DNA from: Glycine soja
Taxonomy: Eukaryota; Streptophyta; Magnoliopsida; Fabales; Fabaceae
Length of the DNA stretch: 64,000 bases
Assembly: GCF_004193775.1 (NCBI RefSeq)
Contig: NC_041016.1
Coordinates: 38,162,176-38,226,175, forward strand
Reading direction: 5' to 3'
Under the pieces are notes generated by a model. That model ran no database searches. It was given only the letters and a program-made list of their open reading frames with translations, and was not told where the DNA came from. This document shows positions 30,450 through 40,679 of the stretch, in pieces. The number at the start of each line of letters is the position of its first letter. Positions within the stretch are counted from its first letter, which is position 1. The position numbers and the translations under genes are program-made.

Positions 30450-32044
30450 AAACTAGACACTCTCTTAAAGATTTATGCAATAATATGGCTTTTGTATCCA
30501 TGATTGAACCTAAAAATATAAAAGAAGCCATAATAGATGATAATTGGATCATTGCCATGCAAGAAGAACTAAACCAATTTGAAAGAAACAATGTGTGGAA
30601 ATTAGTAGAAAAACCTGAAAATTATCCTGTCATAGGAACAAAATGAGTTTTTAGAAATAAATTAGATGAACATGGTATAATTATTAGAAATAAAGCAAGG
30701 TTAGTAGCAAAAGGGTATAATCAAGAAGAGGGAATAGACTATGAAGAAACATATGCTCCTGTTGCAAGATTAGAAGCCATTAGAATGCTTTTGGCATATG
30801 CATCCATAATGGACTTTAAACTTTATCAAATGGATGTTAAGAGTGCCTTTCTAAATGGTTTAATTCAAGAAGAGGTATATGTTGAACAACCCCCTGGTTT
30901 TGAAATTCCTGATAAACCAAACCATGTTTATAAATTACAAAAGGCTCTTTATGGTTTGAAACAAGCCCCTAGGGTGTGGTATGAACGCTTAAGCAATTTT
31001 CTTCTAGAAAAAGATTTCTCCAGAGGTAAAGTGGATACCACATTGTTCATAAAGAGAAAGCATAATGATATTTTGTTGGTTCAAATATATGTTGATGATA
31101 TAATTTTTGGATCCACTAATGATTCATTGTGCAAGGAGTTTTCCCTTGATATGCAAAGTGAATTTGAAATGTCAATGATGGGAGAACTAAAGTACTTTCT
31201 GGGATTACAAATCAAGCAAACTCAAGAAGGTATATTCATCAGTCAATCCAAGTACTGCAAGGAATTGATCAAAAGATTTGGGATGGATAGTGCAAAACAC
31301 ATGTCTACACCGATGAGCACTAATTTTTACTTAAATAAAGATGAATCTGGTCAGTCTATAGACATAAAACAATATCGAGGTATGATCGAATCTCTTCTTT
31401 ATTTATCTGCTAGTAGACCTGATATTATGTTTAGTGTATGCATGTGTGCTAGGTTTCAATCCAACCCCAAACAATCACATTTAAGTGCAGTAAAGAGAAT
31501 CATGAGATATCTATTAGGAACAATAAATTTAGGATTATGGTATCCTAAGAATTCAACATGCAACTTAATAGGATATTCTGATTCTGATTTTGCCGGATCT
31601 AAAACTGATAGAAAAAGTACAAGTGGAACTTGTCAATTTATTGGATCGGCTCTTGTCTCATGGCATAGTAAGAAACAAAACAGTGTTGCTTTATCTACTG
31701 CTGAAGCGGAGTATATCTCTGCCGGTAGTTGTTGTGCACAGATTTTATGGATGAAGCAACAATTATCTGACTATGGCATCATTCTTGATCGCATACCTAT
31801 TAAATGTGATAATACTAGTGCCATAAATTTATCCAAAAACCCAGTTCAACACTCTAGAACTAAACATATAGAGATTAGACACCACTTTCTTAGAGATCAT
31901 GTCCTAAAGGGAGATTGTGTATTAGAATTTGTTGATACTAAGAATCAACTTTCTGATATTTTCACTAAACCTCTCCCCAAGGAAGTGTTCTTCTCTATAA
32001 GAAGAGAAATAGGTCTCTTAGATGTAAGAGATTTAGAAAAATAG
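30450..32044 (+). pseudogene. pol: Reverse transcriptase and RNase H of element M
   Basis: Coding resumes with DISKG and continues through [17 protein letters not shown], where TGA at 30644-30646 replaces the conserved Trp, to a 419-codon frame from 30785. RT motifs: [36 protein letters not shown], catalytic YVDDIIFGS (about 31090), [13 protein letters not shown]. RNase [34 protein letters not shown] and [16 protein letters not shown]. It ends at 32044. The catalytic residues look intact; only the upstream frameshift and TGA kill the polyprotein. Confidence 0.88.
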
Positions 32045-32267
32045 GGATTGATTGGTTGATTTACTCTTACTTATTGATTGTAGATTATTTTGTTTGTTTC
32101 ATCATGTTTGAATTCTTGTTTTTATGATAGAATTTATGATTTCTTGTGTATATAATAATTGAATGATTGAATTTAGTGTATTAGTAGTGAAAATTAGTCA
32201 TATAGGATGTATTTGAGCATAAACATGGATATTCTCTTAAGAAAATAGCCTAGGATAGGCTCTGGTA

Positions 32268-32400
32268 ATCGATTACCACCCAGTGTAATCGATTACACAT
32301 AAACAGGCAACCTGTAATCGATTACAACATCCTGTAATCGATTACCAGAAGGCTTATTGGGCCTGTAATCGATTACCAATACCTGTAATCGATTACAATG
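32268..32400 (+). repeat. Palindrome cluster upstream of ORF3 in element M
   Basis: Six GTAATCGATTAC palindromes in about 130 bp, the same motif as in the LTR, but here between pol and ORF3. A TCTATAAATACTC TATA-like site follows at 32409-32421, about 180 bp before the ORF3 ATG. Confidence 0.88.
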
Positions 32401-32408
32401 CGTCATCT

Positions 32409-32421
32409 TCTATAAATACTC
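32409..32421 (+). promoter_or_regulatory. Possible internal TATA box before ORF3 of element M
   Basis: TCTATAAATACTC directly after the palindrome cluster, repeating the LTR order (palindromes, then TATA). C has CCTATAAATTC (53880-53890) in the equivalent place before its ORF3. This suggests a separate ORF3 promoter; it is inference only. Confidence 0.45.
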
Positions 32422-32598
32422 ACGAAATCAGAGCTGCTGCGCAGCCAAAGCCTCCTCCACGTTTTCCTCCATACCTAGAACTTCAAACCTTCGATTCTCA
32501 CTCAATTCTTCACCAAATCACGTCCCGTAAAGCCCAATCTTCCTCTTTTTCACTTCTCTTTCACTTCCACCGATCAAAATCTATAAAAACTTCATCAA

Positions 32599-33735
32599 AT
32601 GGCAGAGCCATCAAAGAAGAGAAAGGGATCATCCTCCACCGCTGTTGCTGCTGCCCATCGCCACCACGGCCCATCCGGAGCACCCACAGCACCTATTCCT
32701 CCTTCTTTGTCATCTCCAAGATCATCAACATTGTTTTCATCCGATGATCAACGTCTACGGTACCTTTCTCAGTTTTCTTCAAGAATAATCTTAGACCCTA
32801 AGTACCTAGACGTAGAGTTCTTTAATGATGAAACGTTTGATTGCTATCAAGTGTTTCAAAATTCTGGTCTTGTTGATTTCATGTCATTAAAATTGCCATA
32901 TTATCCTAAACTTGTAAAAGTCTTCTACTGCAATTTAAAAATTCAGGATGGTATCATTATGTCTGAGGTGCATGGTACTTCTATGGTCATTGATCAGTCA
33001 CTATTCTTTTCTTTGACTCATTTACCCAGTCAAGGTGCACCTTTTGAGGGCACCATTGTTGATGACTGGAAATTCGATTATTCGAGTCATGATGCTCGTC
33101 GCATGGTCTGCAATGATCAAGCTGAAATGACCGGTAGATTGCTGGCCGGGTCATTAACATTTGATAATCGCATCATGCATTATATCATTGTTAGAATTTT
33201 GCTTCCTCGGTCTTCAAATTTAGCACAAGCCTCTGAGGAGGATTTGATTCTTATGTGGGCTTTTCTTACCGGTCGTCAGATCGACTGGGCCCATTTGGTT
33301 CGGTACCGAATGCATAAGGCATTACGGGATAATGCACCTCTTCCTTATCCACAATTGATTACTTTGTTTTTGCGTCATTTTCAAATTCCGCTTGATGATG
33401 AACCCTTTGTTCAAGTCAAGCGTTCTTTTGCAATTGGTGCTGGTGCAGTGACCTCCTTTGGGTATCGTAAAGATCGGAATGGACAATGGCTGAAGAAGGA
33501 TGCACTCCCTCCTCAAGATGAACGTACTCCTTCACCTCCCCCTCAACGTGAAGATTCCGCACTCATGAATGAAGTCCTCTCCGAATTACGGGGTCTTCTT
33601 TCTTATGTTGGTGACCGCTTCGACTCGTTAGATTCACGCTTTGCCGGTATGGACATTCGCCTTACACAGCTTGAAGAGGATGTCGGATACATTCGTCTGA
33701 GTTTCGATCTTCCACCACCACCTCCGTCTTCTTAG
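32599..33735 (+). CDS. ORF3 of element M: putative plant transposon protein family, intact
   Basis: 378 codons, uninterrupted. It starts MAEPSKKRKGSSS, with a KKRK nuclear-localisation-like stretch and a low-complexity Ser/Pro/His linker (residues 10-50). A globular middle follows (about 55-290) with MVIDQSLFFSLTHLPSQGAP, DDWKFDYSSHDARRMVC, MTGRLLAGSL, RILLPRSSNLAQASEEDLI, MWAFLTGRQIDWAHLVRYRM and NAPLPYPQLITLFLRHFQIP. The C-terminus looks like a coiled coil (about 315-365), ending in a run of prolines. I see no signal peptide or membrane segment, so the env-like label used for Sirevirus third ORFs does not fit. The middle resembles Pfam PF20167 (from memory). It lies 555 bp after pol in the same orientation. 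Function is unknown. Confidence 0.8.
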   Translation: MAEPSKKRKGSSSTAVAAAHRHHGPSGAPTAPIPPSLSSPRSSTLFSSDDQRLRYLSQFSSRIILDPKYLDVEFFNDETFDCYQVFQNSGLVDFMSLKLPYYPKLVKVFYCNLKIQDGIIMSEVHGTSMVIDQSLFFSLTHLPSQGAPFEGTIVDDWKFDYSSHDARRMVCNDQAEMTGRLLAGSLTFDNRIMHYIIVRILLPRSSNLAQASEEDLILMWAFLTGRQIDWAHLVRYRMHKALRDNAPLPYPQLITLFLRHFQIPLDDEPFVQVKRSFAIGAGAVTSFGYRKDRNGQWLKKDALPPQDERTPSPPPQREDSALMNEVLSELRGLLSYVGDRFDSLDSRFAGMDIRLTQLEEDVGYIRLSFDLPPPPPSS

Positions 33736-34211
33736 ATTTTAGTTTCTGATTATATGTCTTTTATAAGCCGTGTATTTTGGCTTTTAGTTTCTTAGAATTT
33801 ACACTATTTTGCTAAGTACTTTGCTTATTTATCTTGTGTTTTTTTTTTAACTTTCAGTCTTGGATGTTTTGTGGTTGTTGACATTTTAAGTTATTTGGAT
33901 TCTGGTTTGATTACTTCTTCTTTGTGAGTTTGGCTTATTGTGTTTTATACTCTGATATCTATATCTTCCTACTCCATTGTTATATCTGTGTTGATTTCCG
34001 AGTTCTTTGGCTTTTTGATGTTGCCAAAGGGGGAGAAAAGGTTGTAGAAAAAGCTTAAGAAAAAGCTTAACAAACTTAGAAATCAAGTGATCATGAATTC
34101 CGAAATATAGGGGGAGTAAACGCATGCACATTTTATCTATATACAATTGTTTGTTGCTTGCTTGAATCTTGATTTTAGGTATTGTATTGTCATCATCAAA
34201 AAGGGGGAGAT
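33736..34211 (+). other. Element M 3' noncoding region with three polypurine tracts
   Basis: T-rich, then GATGTTGCCAAAGGGGGAG (about 34017), ATAGGGGGAG (about 34108) and AAAAAGGGGGAGAT (34198-34211) abutting the 3' LTR. This is the same three-tract layout as in B and C. Confidence 0.8.
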
Positions 34212-35302
34212 TGTAGATGCAATTGCCTTTGATGTTTTGATGATGATCATGATGATGTGTTGCAATTAATGCAAATGGGCTTTTCAAGATTAAAATTCAA
34301 GACAATACTTCAAGAATACAAGTCACAACATCAAGATGATCACTAGAATATTAGGAAGGGAATTCCTAATTGAATTAGCAAAGGTTTGGCCAAGTGATTT
34401 AAATTAAAAAAGTGTTTCTCAAAGGTTTTACTCTCTGGTAATCGATTACCAGAGGATGTAATCGATTACCAGTGGCCAAATACGTTTTATAATAGCTACA
34501 AAAATTTGAATTCGAAATTTTAGACTGTGTAATCGATTACACAATTTTGGTAATCGATTACCAGCAGTTAGTAAACGTTTTAATTCAAATTTTAAAAGCT
34601 GTAATCGATTACACAATCACTGTAATCGATTACCAGACAGGATTTTCAGAAAAATAATTTCAAGAGTCACAACTTTTCAAAGGCTTTATTCATGACCACC
34701 AATGGTCTATATATATGTGACTTAAACACGAAATTGCTGAGAGATTTTCAGAACAACAAGTGTCTATCCTCTCAAAGAGCAAATTCATTTTATCCTCTTA
34801 AGAATTCCTTGGCCAATTCAATTGCAATTCATTAAGGAATTATTTGAGTGCTCAACCTGTAAAATCCATCTCTTTCTAGAGAGATTTGTTCTTCTTCTTC
34901 TTCTCATTCTCTAAGGGATTAAGAGACTGTGAGTCTCTTGTTGTAAAGGATCTCTAAACACATAGGAAGGATTGTCCTTGTGTGTTTAGAACTTGTAAAA
35001 GGAATTTACAAGATAGTGGAACTCTCAAGCAGGTTGCTTGGGGACTGGACGTAGGCACAAGGGTGTGGCCGAACCAGTATAAAACTGAGTTTACATTTTC
35101 TCTTCCCTTAATCTCCTTTATTTATTATTGCTTTATATTCATATTCAAATTGTTTCATTTGAATTAATATTTAAGAAGATTGTCATTAAGGGAATTCATA
35201 ACTTGAGTAAAAAGTGAAATAGATTTTTAATTAGGGGAAATAGTTTGGAATATCTTAATTCAACCCCCCCTTCTTAAGATATCTGAGGCCACTTGTCTAA
35301 CA
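34212..35302 (+). repeat. Element M 3' LTR (1,091 bp)
   Basis: Pairs with 26723-27793. Nine point differences are seen, and it retains an extra 20-bp unit containing one palindrome (around 34451-34470). It is followed by ACCTT. Confidence 0.92.
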
Positions 35303-35900
35303 ACCTTCTATAAGATTGAGTTGATCAAAACGCACTTGGGCCCACTCCGATTCTTTCAACCCGGACTCTGCCAGAATCCTTAAAGAAGGGACCTCTACTT
35401 CAAACGGCAGTACGATTTCCATTCCGTTTTCCAACGAAAACAAAGTTGCCCTAGTTGATGTGCGCACTGAGGTTTGGTAACAACGCAGCGCGAAAGGGAG
35501 CATCTCATGTCAATCTTTGTATGACAGCGTCATCTTCTGAATGATCTTCTTGACGTTCTTGTTGGCCACCTCAACCGCCCCATTCATCTTGGGCCTATAA
35601 GGCGTGGAATTAAGGTGTTGGATCTTGAAATCCTCACACATTTCCTTCATCATCTTGTTATTCAGGTTGATGGCATTGTTCGTTCCTGGGCAACCCATAC
35701 CAGCATATTATCTCCTTCTTGATGAATCTAACCACTACGCTCCTTGTCACACTGGAGTATGAAGCAGCTTCAACCCATTTGGTGAAGTAGTCGATCACAA
35801 CCAAGATGAAGCGATGTCCGTTCGAAGTCATGGGCTCAATGGCTCCGATCACATCTATTCCCCATATATTGACATCTATTGACATTGTCCGCGAATGCCT
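35303..35900 (-). pseudogene. pol: Integrase core of element J (Ogre/Tat)
   Basis: Segments: NIWGIDVIGAIEPMTSNGHR (first Asp), ILVVIDYFTKWVEAASY, then a decayed second-Asp region (the expected DNGTN reads like CPGTNNA across a frameshift), STPYRPKMNGAVEVANKNVK (Glu retained) and LPFALRCYQTSVRTSTRA. It breaks off at IEG where element M entered and continues at 26717. Stops and frameshifts lie near 35700 and 35509. The HHCC zinc segment upstream is largely deleted at about 35885, where ATTGACAT occurs twice. The enzyme is inactive. Confidence 0.82.
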
Positions 35901-37325
35901 GGCACTTGCTTTCCATGGTGAGTCAATAATAGCCTGCCCTTAGAATCTTTCTGGCCATGGCATGCCCATTAGCATGCATCCCAAAGGACCCTTCATGTAC
36001 CTCCACGAGCATTTGCTTGGCTTCTTTAATGTCCACACATCGGAGAAAAACCATATCATGATTTCGCTTGTACAGGATACCTCTTAGAAAGAAACTAGCT
36101 GCCAACCTATGCAATGTCCTCTTATCGATGTCAGAAGCCCCCTGTGGATACACTTTATACTCTACGTACCGCTTGATGTCGAAGTACCATGGTTTACCGT
36201 CTTGCTCCTCTTTTATCAAGAAGCAATGTGTGGGCTTGCCGCAACATCTGAACTCGATGTATGGCAAGTTTCCATGTGGGGTTAGCTGAAACACGGATGC
36301 CTGAGTGGCAAGCGCATCAGCCATTTGATTTTCCTCTCTGGGAACGTGGTGGAAGGAGACCTCGTCGAAGAACTCAGCTAGTTTCTTGATGTAGGCTTGA
36401 TTGGGTATCAACTTGTGATCCCTAGTTTCCCATTCTCCTCTCAACTGGTGAATTACCAAGGCTGGGTCTCTGTACACTTTGAACAATTTGACGTTAAAAT
36501 CAATTGCCTCTTGGATTCTGAGGGCGCATGCCTCGTATTCAACCATATTATTCGTGCAATCGAAGCCCAATCTGGTCATGAAGGGAATGCATTGGTTATC
36601 GGGATAGATCAAAGCCACCCCAACCCCATGGCCTAGGGCATTGGATGCACCGTCGAACCACATAATCCACTTATCCCTATCCTCATCCTTCACCTTCTCC
36701 CCGAACAAAGCCATGATGTTTTCATTTGGAAACTCCGGATGCATGGGCTGGTATTCATTGAAAGGTTGCTGAGCCAGATAGTCTACCAAGGCGCTTCCTT
36801 TTATCACCTTTTGAGTGACATAGACAATGTCAAACTTAGATAGTAGAACCTGCCATCGAGCGATCCATCCTCTAAGAGCGGGTTTCTCAAAAATTTACTT
36901 GACTGGGTCCATCTTGGATACCAACCAAGAGTATGGCTTAACATATACTTCCTTAGACGATGGGATGCCCATACCAAGGCACAACACGTCCTTTCCAGCA
37001 GAGAGTAGTTCATCTCGTAGGCAGTGAACTTTTTGCTCAAGTAATAGACAACCTGTTCTCTCTTTCCAGAATCGTCATGCTGCCCTAGCATACACCCCAT
37101 CGACTCATCCAACACTGTCATGTATAGGATAAAAGGTTGCTCGGGCATTGGTGTCATCAGCACAGGAGGGTTCATAAGGCATTGCTTGATCCTACTGAAT
37201 TCCACTTGACAGTTGTCGTTCCATTGGATCGACTGATTCTTGTGCAAAAGTTTGAAGAGAGGCTCACAGGTAGTGGTGAGCTACAATATGAACCTTGCTA
37301 TATAGTTCAGGCGCCCCAAGAAACC
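35900..37325 (-). pseudogene. pol: RNase H and archaeal-type RNase H of element J
   Basis: Two RNase H domains follow RT. The first (37247-36804) has FILYMTVLDESMGCMLGQHD and YYLSKKFTAYEMNYSLLERT, with a frameshift into WIARWQVLLS. The second (36807-35923, 294 codons open) has WIMWFDGASNALGHGVGVAL, NNMVEYEACALRIQEAI, VYRDPALVIHQLRGEWE and REENQMADALATQAS, that is, the D-E-D-D set of an archaeal-type RNase H, a feature of the Tat lineage. After it come the connection region (RGILYKRNHDMVFLRCV) and the start of integrase (HEGSFGMHANGHAMARKIL). Confidence 0.85.
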
Positions 37326-38393
37326 TCAAACTTGCCTTTCGGTGCACGGCTCAGGAATCTCTAGGATGGCCTTTACCTTTTTGGGGTCCACCTCTATTTC
37401 TTTCTGACTTACGACGAAACCAAGCAATTTTCCCGACTTGACCCCGAAGGTGCGCTTGGCGGGGTCCAATCTTAAATGGTACTTCCACAGTCTCTCAAAC
37501 AACTTCCGCAAGTTGATGAGATGTTCCTCCTTGGTCCTAGACTTGGCAATCATGTCATCCACGTAGACTTCAATCTCTTTGTGCATCATATCGTGGAATA
37601 ATGCTATCATAGCCCGCTGATAGGTTGCCCCGGGGTTCTTGAGCCCAATGTACATCACCTTATAATAGAAGGTTCCCCACAAGGTGATGAACATAGTCTT
37701 CTCCATGTCCTTCGGTGCCATCTTTATCTGATTGTAACCCGAGAACCCGTCCATGAAGGAAAACAAAGCAAAATTGGCTGTGTTATCTGCAAGGACATCG
37801 ATTTGTGGTAAAGGGAAGTTATCCTTTGGACTGGCTCGGTTTAGGTCCCGATAGTCCACACACATATCCGTACCTTCCCATCCTTCTTAGGGACTGACAC
37901 AATATTGGCCACCCATTTGGGGTACCGAGCCACAGCCAAAAAGCTAGGGTCGAACTGCTTTTTCACCTCTTCTTTGATCTTTAAGGACATCTTAGGCTTA
38001 ATCCTTCTTAGCTTTTGTTTTACCGGTGAACAACTGGGATTCAACGGTAACCGATGTTGTACAATGTCGGGGTTCAAACCGGGCATATCTTGGTACGACC
38101 AAGCGAAGATGTCTTGGTAGTTTCGTAGCAAAACCACCAATTCATCTCGGACCGGTGTGGTCATGCCTGTACCAACCTTTACCTCTTTTCTTTCCTCGCC
38201 AACACCCAAGTTTACGATTGCCGTTTCTTCTCGGTGTGGCTTCATCTCTCGGTCTTCCTGAACGACCATCCTTTCTAGCTCTAGGGAAAACCCCATATCT
38301 TCATCTTCTCCATCCTCGGATTGGCTTGCTATTCGTTCAAAATCAATGTCAGGGTCCTCGGTATTAGTACCTTCACCGGACTCGTCGTCAGAT
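37326..38393 (-). pseudogene. pol: Reverse transcriptase of element J (Ogre/Tat)
   Basis: After an acidic linker (SDDESGEGTNTEDPDIDFER) and a LRNYQDIFAWSYQDMPGL segment, RT begins with VKQKLRRIKPKMSLKIKEEV and YPKWVANIVSVPKKDGKVR. A frameshift near 37860 leads to the 179-codon frame with VDYRDLNRASPKDNFPLPQI, FMDGFSGYNQIKMAP and the catalytic IEVYVDDMIAKS. Conserved positions are partly changed (MYIGLKNPGATYQRAM instead of the usual PFGLKN). The 38-residue hydrophobic start of the frame beginning at 38515 is intron sequence, not protein. Confidence 0.83.
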
Positions 38394-38480
38394 CTGTACC
38401 GTTTAATCGCAATAGAAATAAAAATGTAGATGAATGAGAATGGGTGAAGGTGCAAGAAAAAATGAAGGAAAGATATTATA
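38394..38480 (-). other. Probable 3' splice site of the Ogre intron in element J
   Basis: On the minus strand a pyrimidine-rich run (CCTTCATTTTTTCTTGC...) leads to GGTACAG at 38394, after which acidic polyprotein coding (SDDESGEG) starts. Ogre elements are known to have an intron between protease and RT. The donor side is not resolved because elements C and E sit in this region. Confidence 0.55.
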
Positions 38481-38820
38481 TTATATATCTTGATAGAAAA
38501 AAGACATAACGCCATAACAGGGAGAAAACCCTAAAGCCTAGGACCTGCTGCTGTAGGGTTAAAACTAACGAATTACATTATGCCCACCACGGAAACTTTG
38601 GGTCGTTCAACAACTTGCCAGTTTCCTAATTGGAAATCAGGAAGGCACGGTTGTACCCAGTTTGAATGGTCTTGGGGGGCTTCGTCGTGTATCATGGTGA
38701 CTTGCTCTTCACACCTCTAGCCCGCACTCATGAAACTCTATCTGATGTGACATGGATGGGCCTCTTTCACTTGTGGCCCTTATTGTTGGCCCATGCCCCT
38801 GCTACTCCTCTCTAGGGCGC

Positions 38821-39773
38821 TGATGTAAGCTCCATTGGAGATTGTAGGCGTAGGATCTTCTTCATCAATGGATTCCTTTGCTTCTTGAAAGATGAATGGC
38901 AGCGGAATGGAGAAAGGAAGAGAGAGAGGAGACGCCACTTCAAGGAGAAGATGAGTCTAGAAGAAGCTCACCACCATAGGAGGCCATGGATAAGAGCTTG
39001 GAGGAAGAAGGAGATGAATGAGGGGAGAGGGAGAGAAGAGCACGAAATTTTGTGCTCTAAATGAGCTTTGAAATCTAAAGTTGAAAAAAAATGCACACAA
39101 ATGACCTCTATTTATAGCCTAAGTGTCACACAAAATTGGAGGGAAATTTGAATTTCAATTCAAATTTCACTTGAATTTGAAATTGAATTTGTGGAGCCAA
39201 ACTTTGGAGCCAAAATTTCACTAATTATGATTAGTGAATTTTAGTTATGGTTCAGCCCCCTAATCCAAGATCAATTCCAAGATTCTCCACTAAGTGTGCT
39301 TAGGTGTCATGAGGCATGTAAAGCATGAAAGGCATGCACAAAGTGTGACTATATGATGTTGCAATGGGGTGTAGTAAGCAAATGCTCACCTCCCCCTCTA
39401 AAATTTAATTGGATTGGGCTTCTACCAATTCAATTAAATTTATTTCCAACCACACACATCAAATATTCACCTAGTTCATGTGAAATTACAAAACTACCCC
39501 TAATACAAAAACTAGTCTTGGTGCCCAAAATACAAGGGCTGAAAAATCCTCTATTTCTAGGGTACCCTACCTACAATATGGAGCCCTAAATACAAGGATC
39601 AAATATAATGACATCCTAGTCTAATATGTACAAAGATAAGTGGGCTCATACTTAGCCCATGGGCCCGAAATCTACCCTAAGGCTCATGAGAACCCTAGGG
39701 CCTTCTCTTGCATCTTTGGTCCAATCTTCTTGGAGTCTTCTATCAAATGCCCTTGGGGGGTAGGATTGCATCA
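38821..39773 (-). repeat. Element E 3' LTR
   Basis: 953 bp, preceded in sense by the purine tract CAAGGGAGAGGGAA. The sense TATA (GGCTATAAATAGAGG) reads at about 39107-39121 on the plus strand in reverse. It pairs with 44262-45232, with small indels such as loss of a 20-bp ATTCAAATGATCAAAG-type segment near 39085. Confidence 0.88.
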
Positions 39774-40607
39774 TTCCCTCTCCCTTGAAAAGGATTTGAC
39801 CTCAAATCCAGAGGTTCTTGAAACTCATTAATTCTTTCCTCAACACCTGTAAAAAGAATAAAAACATATGTATTAGTGATGTTGGGTATGTTAGAGTACG
39901 GTAAGGACTGAAAACCCCTTTCCCGGCTGTCTTCCCATAAGAGAATATAGTTCCTCACCAACTCAATGAGTGGTGCTACAAGTATAGAAAAATATGGGAC
40001 AAACCTTTTGTAAAAGTTTATTAAGATATTGAAGCCCCAAATTTCCCTTATACTTGGTGGAGTAGGCCACTCAAGAATGACCTTTATTCTCTTAGGGTCC
40101 ATGGGAAGCCCTTGATCACTATTTAAAAAGTAAAGGAAAGTAATGGAATAAAACATACCTTTTTCTTTATTTTCATGTTGATTATTCCTACAAAAAAATT
40201 ACGACAAACCTACCTAATGAGTCCCTATGTACACAAATCATGAAGATGTTGGGTGCATGAGTGATTTTACAAAAGAGTGTTGCACCACTCAACACATTCA
40301 TCATACCACCTATCATAGGGATTTGGTGCCTAATAATACCTATTTTAGACACCAACAAAGCACAAGGATTTAAGCTCTTGCGAACCAAACCCTCATCCAA
40401 CAACTCCTTTACTTGAGGAATAACCTCAAGCTCTAGAGGTATGGCGGTGCTAAGGGATGTTTCCCTTGATAGGAGAAGGTAGAAAGATTTTTTAAGAAGG
40501 AGTGCTATTATAATATCACCTTTTTTTGCAAAATGATTTTCCTTCTTAACAATCTTCTTGGAAGAATCATTTTCCTCCTTTTCCTTCCCCTTGGCCTTTG
40601 AAGACAA
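39774..40607 (-). pseudogene. pol: Fossil reverse transcriptase of element E
   Basis: Two frames (40607-40188 and 40156-39743) that read through RT landmarks with pieces missing: VIPQVKELLDEGLVRKSLNP and CALLVSK come from the start of RT. GGMMNVLSGATLFCKI, APNIFMICVHRDSLGRFVVIF and DPKRIKVILEWPTPPSIREI then follow without the intervening motifs. The FVVVYFDD position reads FVVIFL, so the catalytic aspartates are gone. NFYKRFVPYFSILVAPLIE marks the RT-RNase H boundary, after which coding soon runs into the PPT. The same compressed order is found in D (50690-51382). No function is expected. Confidence 0.8.
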
Positions 40608-40679
40608 GGCCTTACTATCCTTCTTTTTCTTTTGTTTTTCTAGTTTTTCTTCCTCATCCCTCTTATCTTTCAGAGTCAG

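Larger units (their letters stand above)
26723..35302 (+). mobile_element. Element M: full-length Sirevirus-like Copia retrotransposon, recent
   Basis: Complete: 5' LTR 26723-27793, PBS, gag, protease, integrase, RT, RNase H, palindrome cluster, third ORF, three PPTs, 3' LTR 34212-35302. Perfect ACCTT duplications lie at 26718-26722 and 35303-35307. By eye the LTRs differ at nine single bases plus one 20-bp indel, so it is a young insertion. The single stop in gag-pol, one frameshift near 30386 and one TGA at 30644 mean pol is now inactive, while ORF3 is intact. It lies in J's integrase gene. Confidence 0.93.

Noticed and set aside
32599..33735. ORF3 as a retroviral-type envelope gene
   Set aside because: No signal peptide, transmembrane helix or fusion peptide is visible; the start is basic and nuclear-like.
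38395..38515. Hydrophobic N-terminus (about 38 residues) of the frame at 37841-38515, like a membrane anchor
   Set aside because: It is pyrimidine-rich sequence ending in a good acceptor AG; it is better read as the tail of the Ogre intron.
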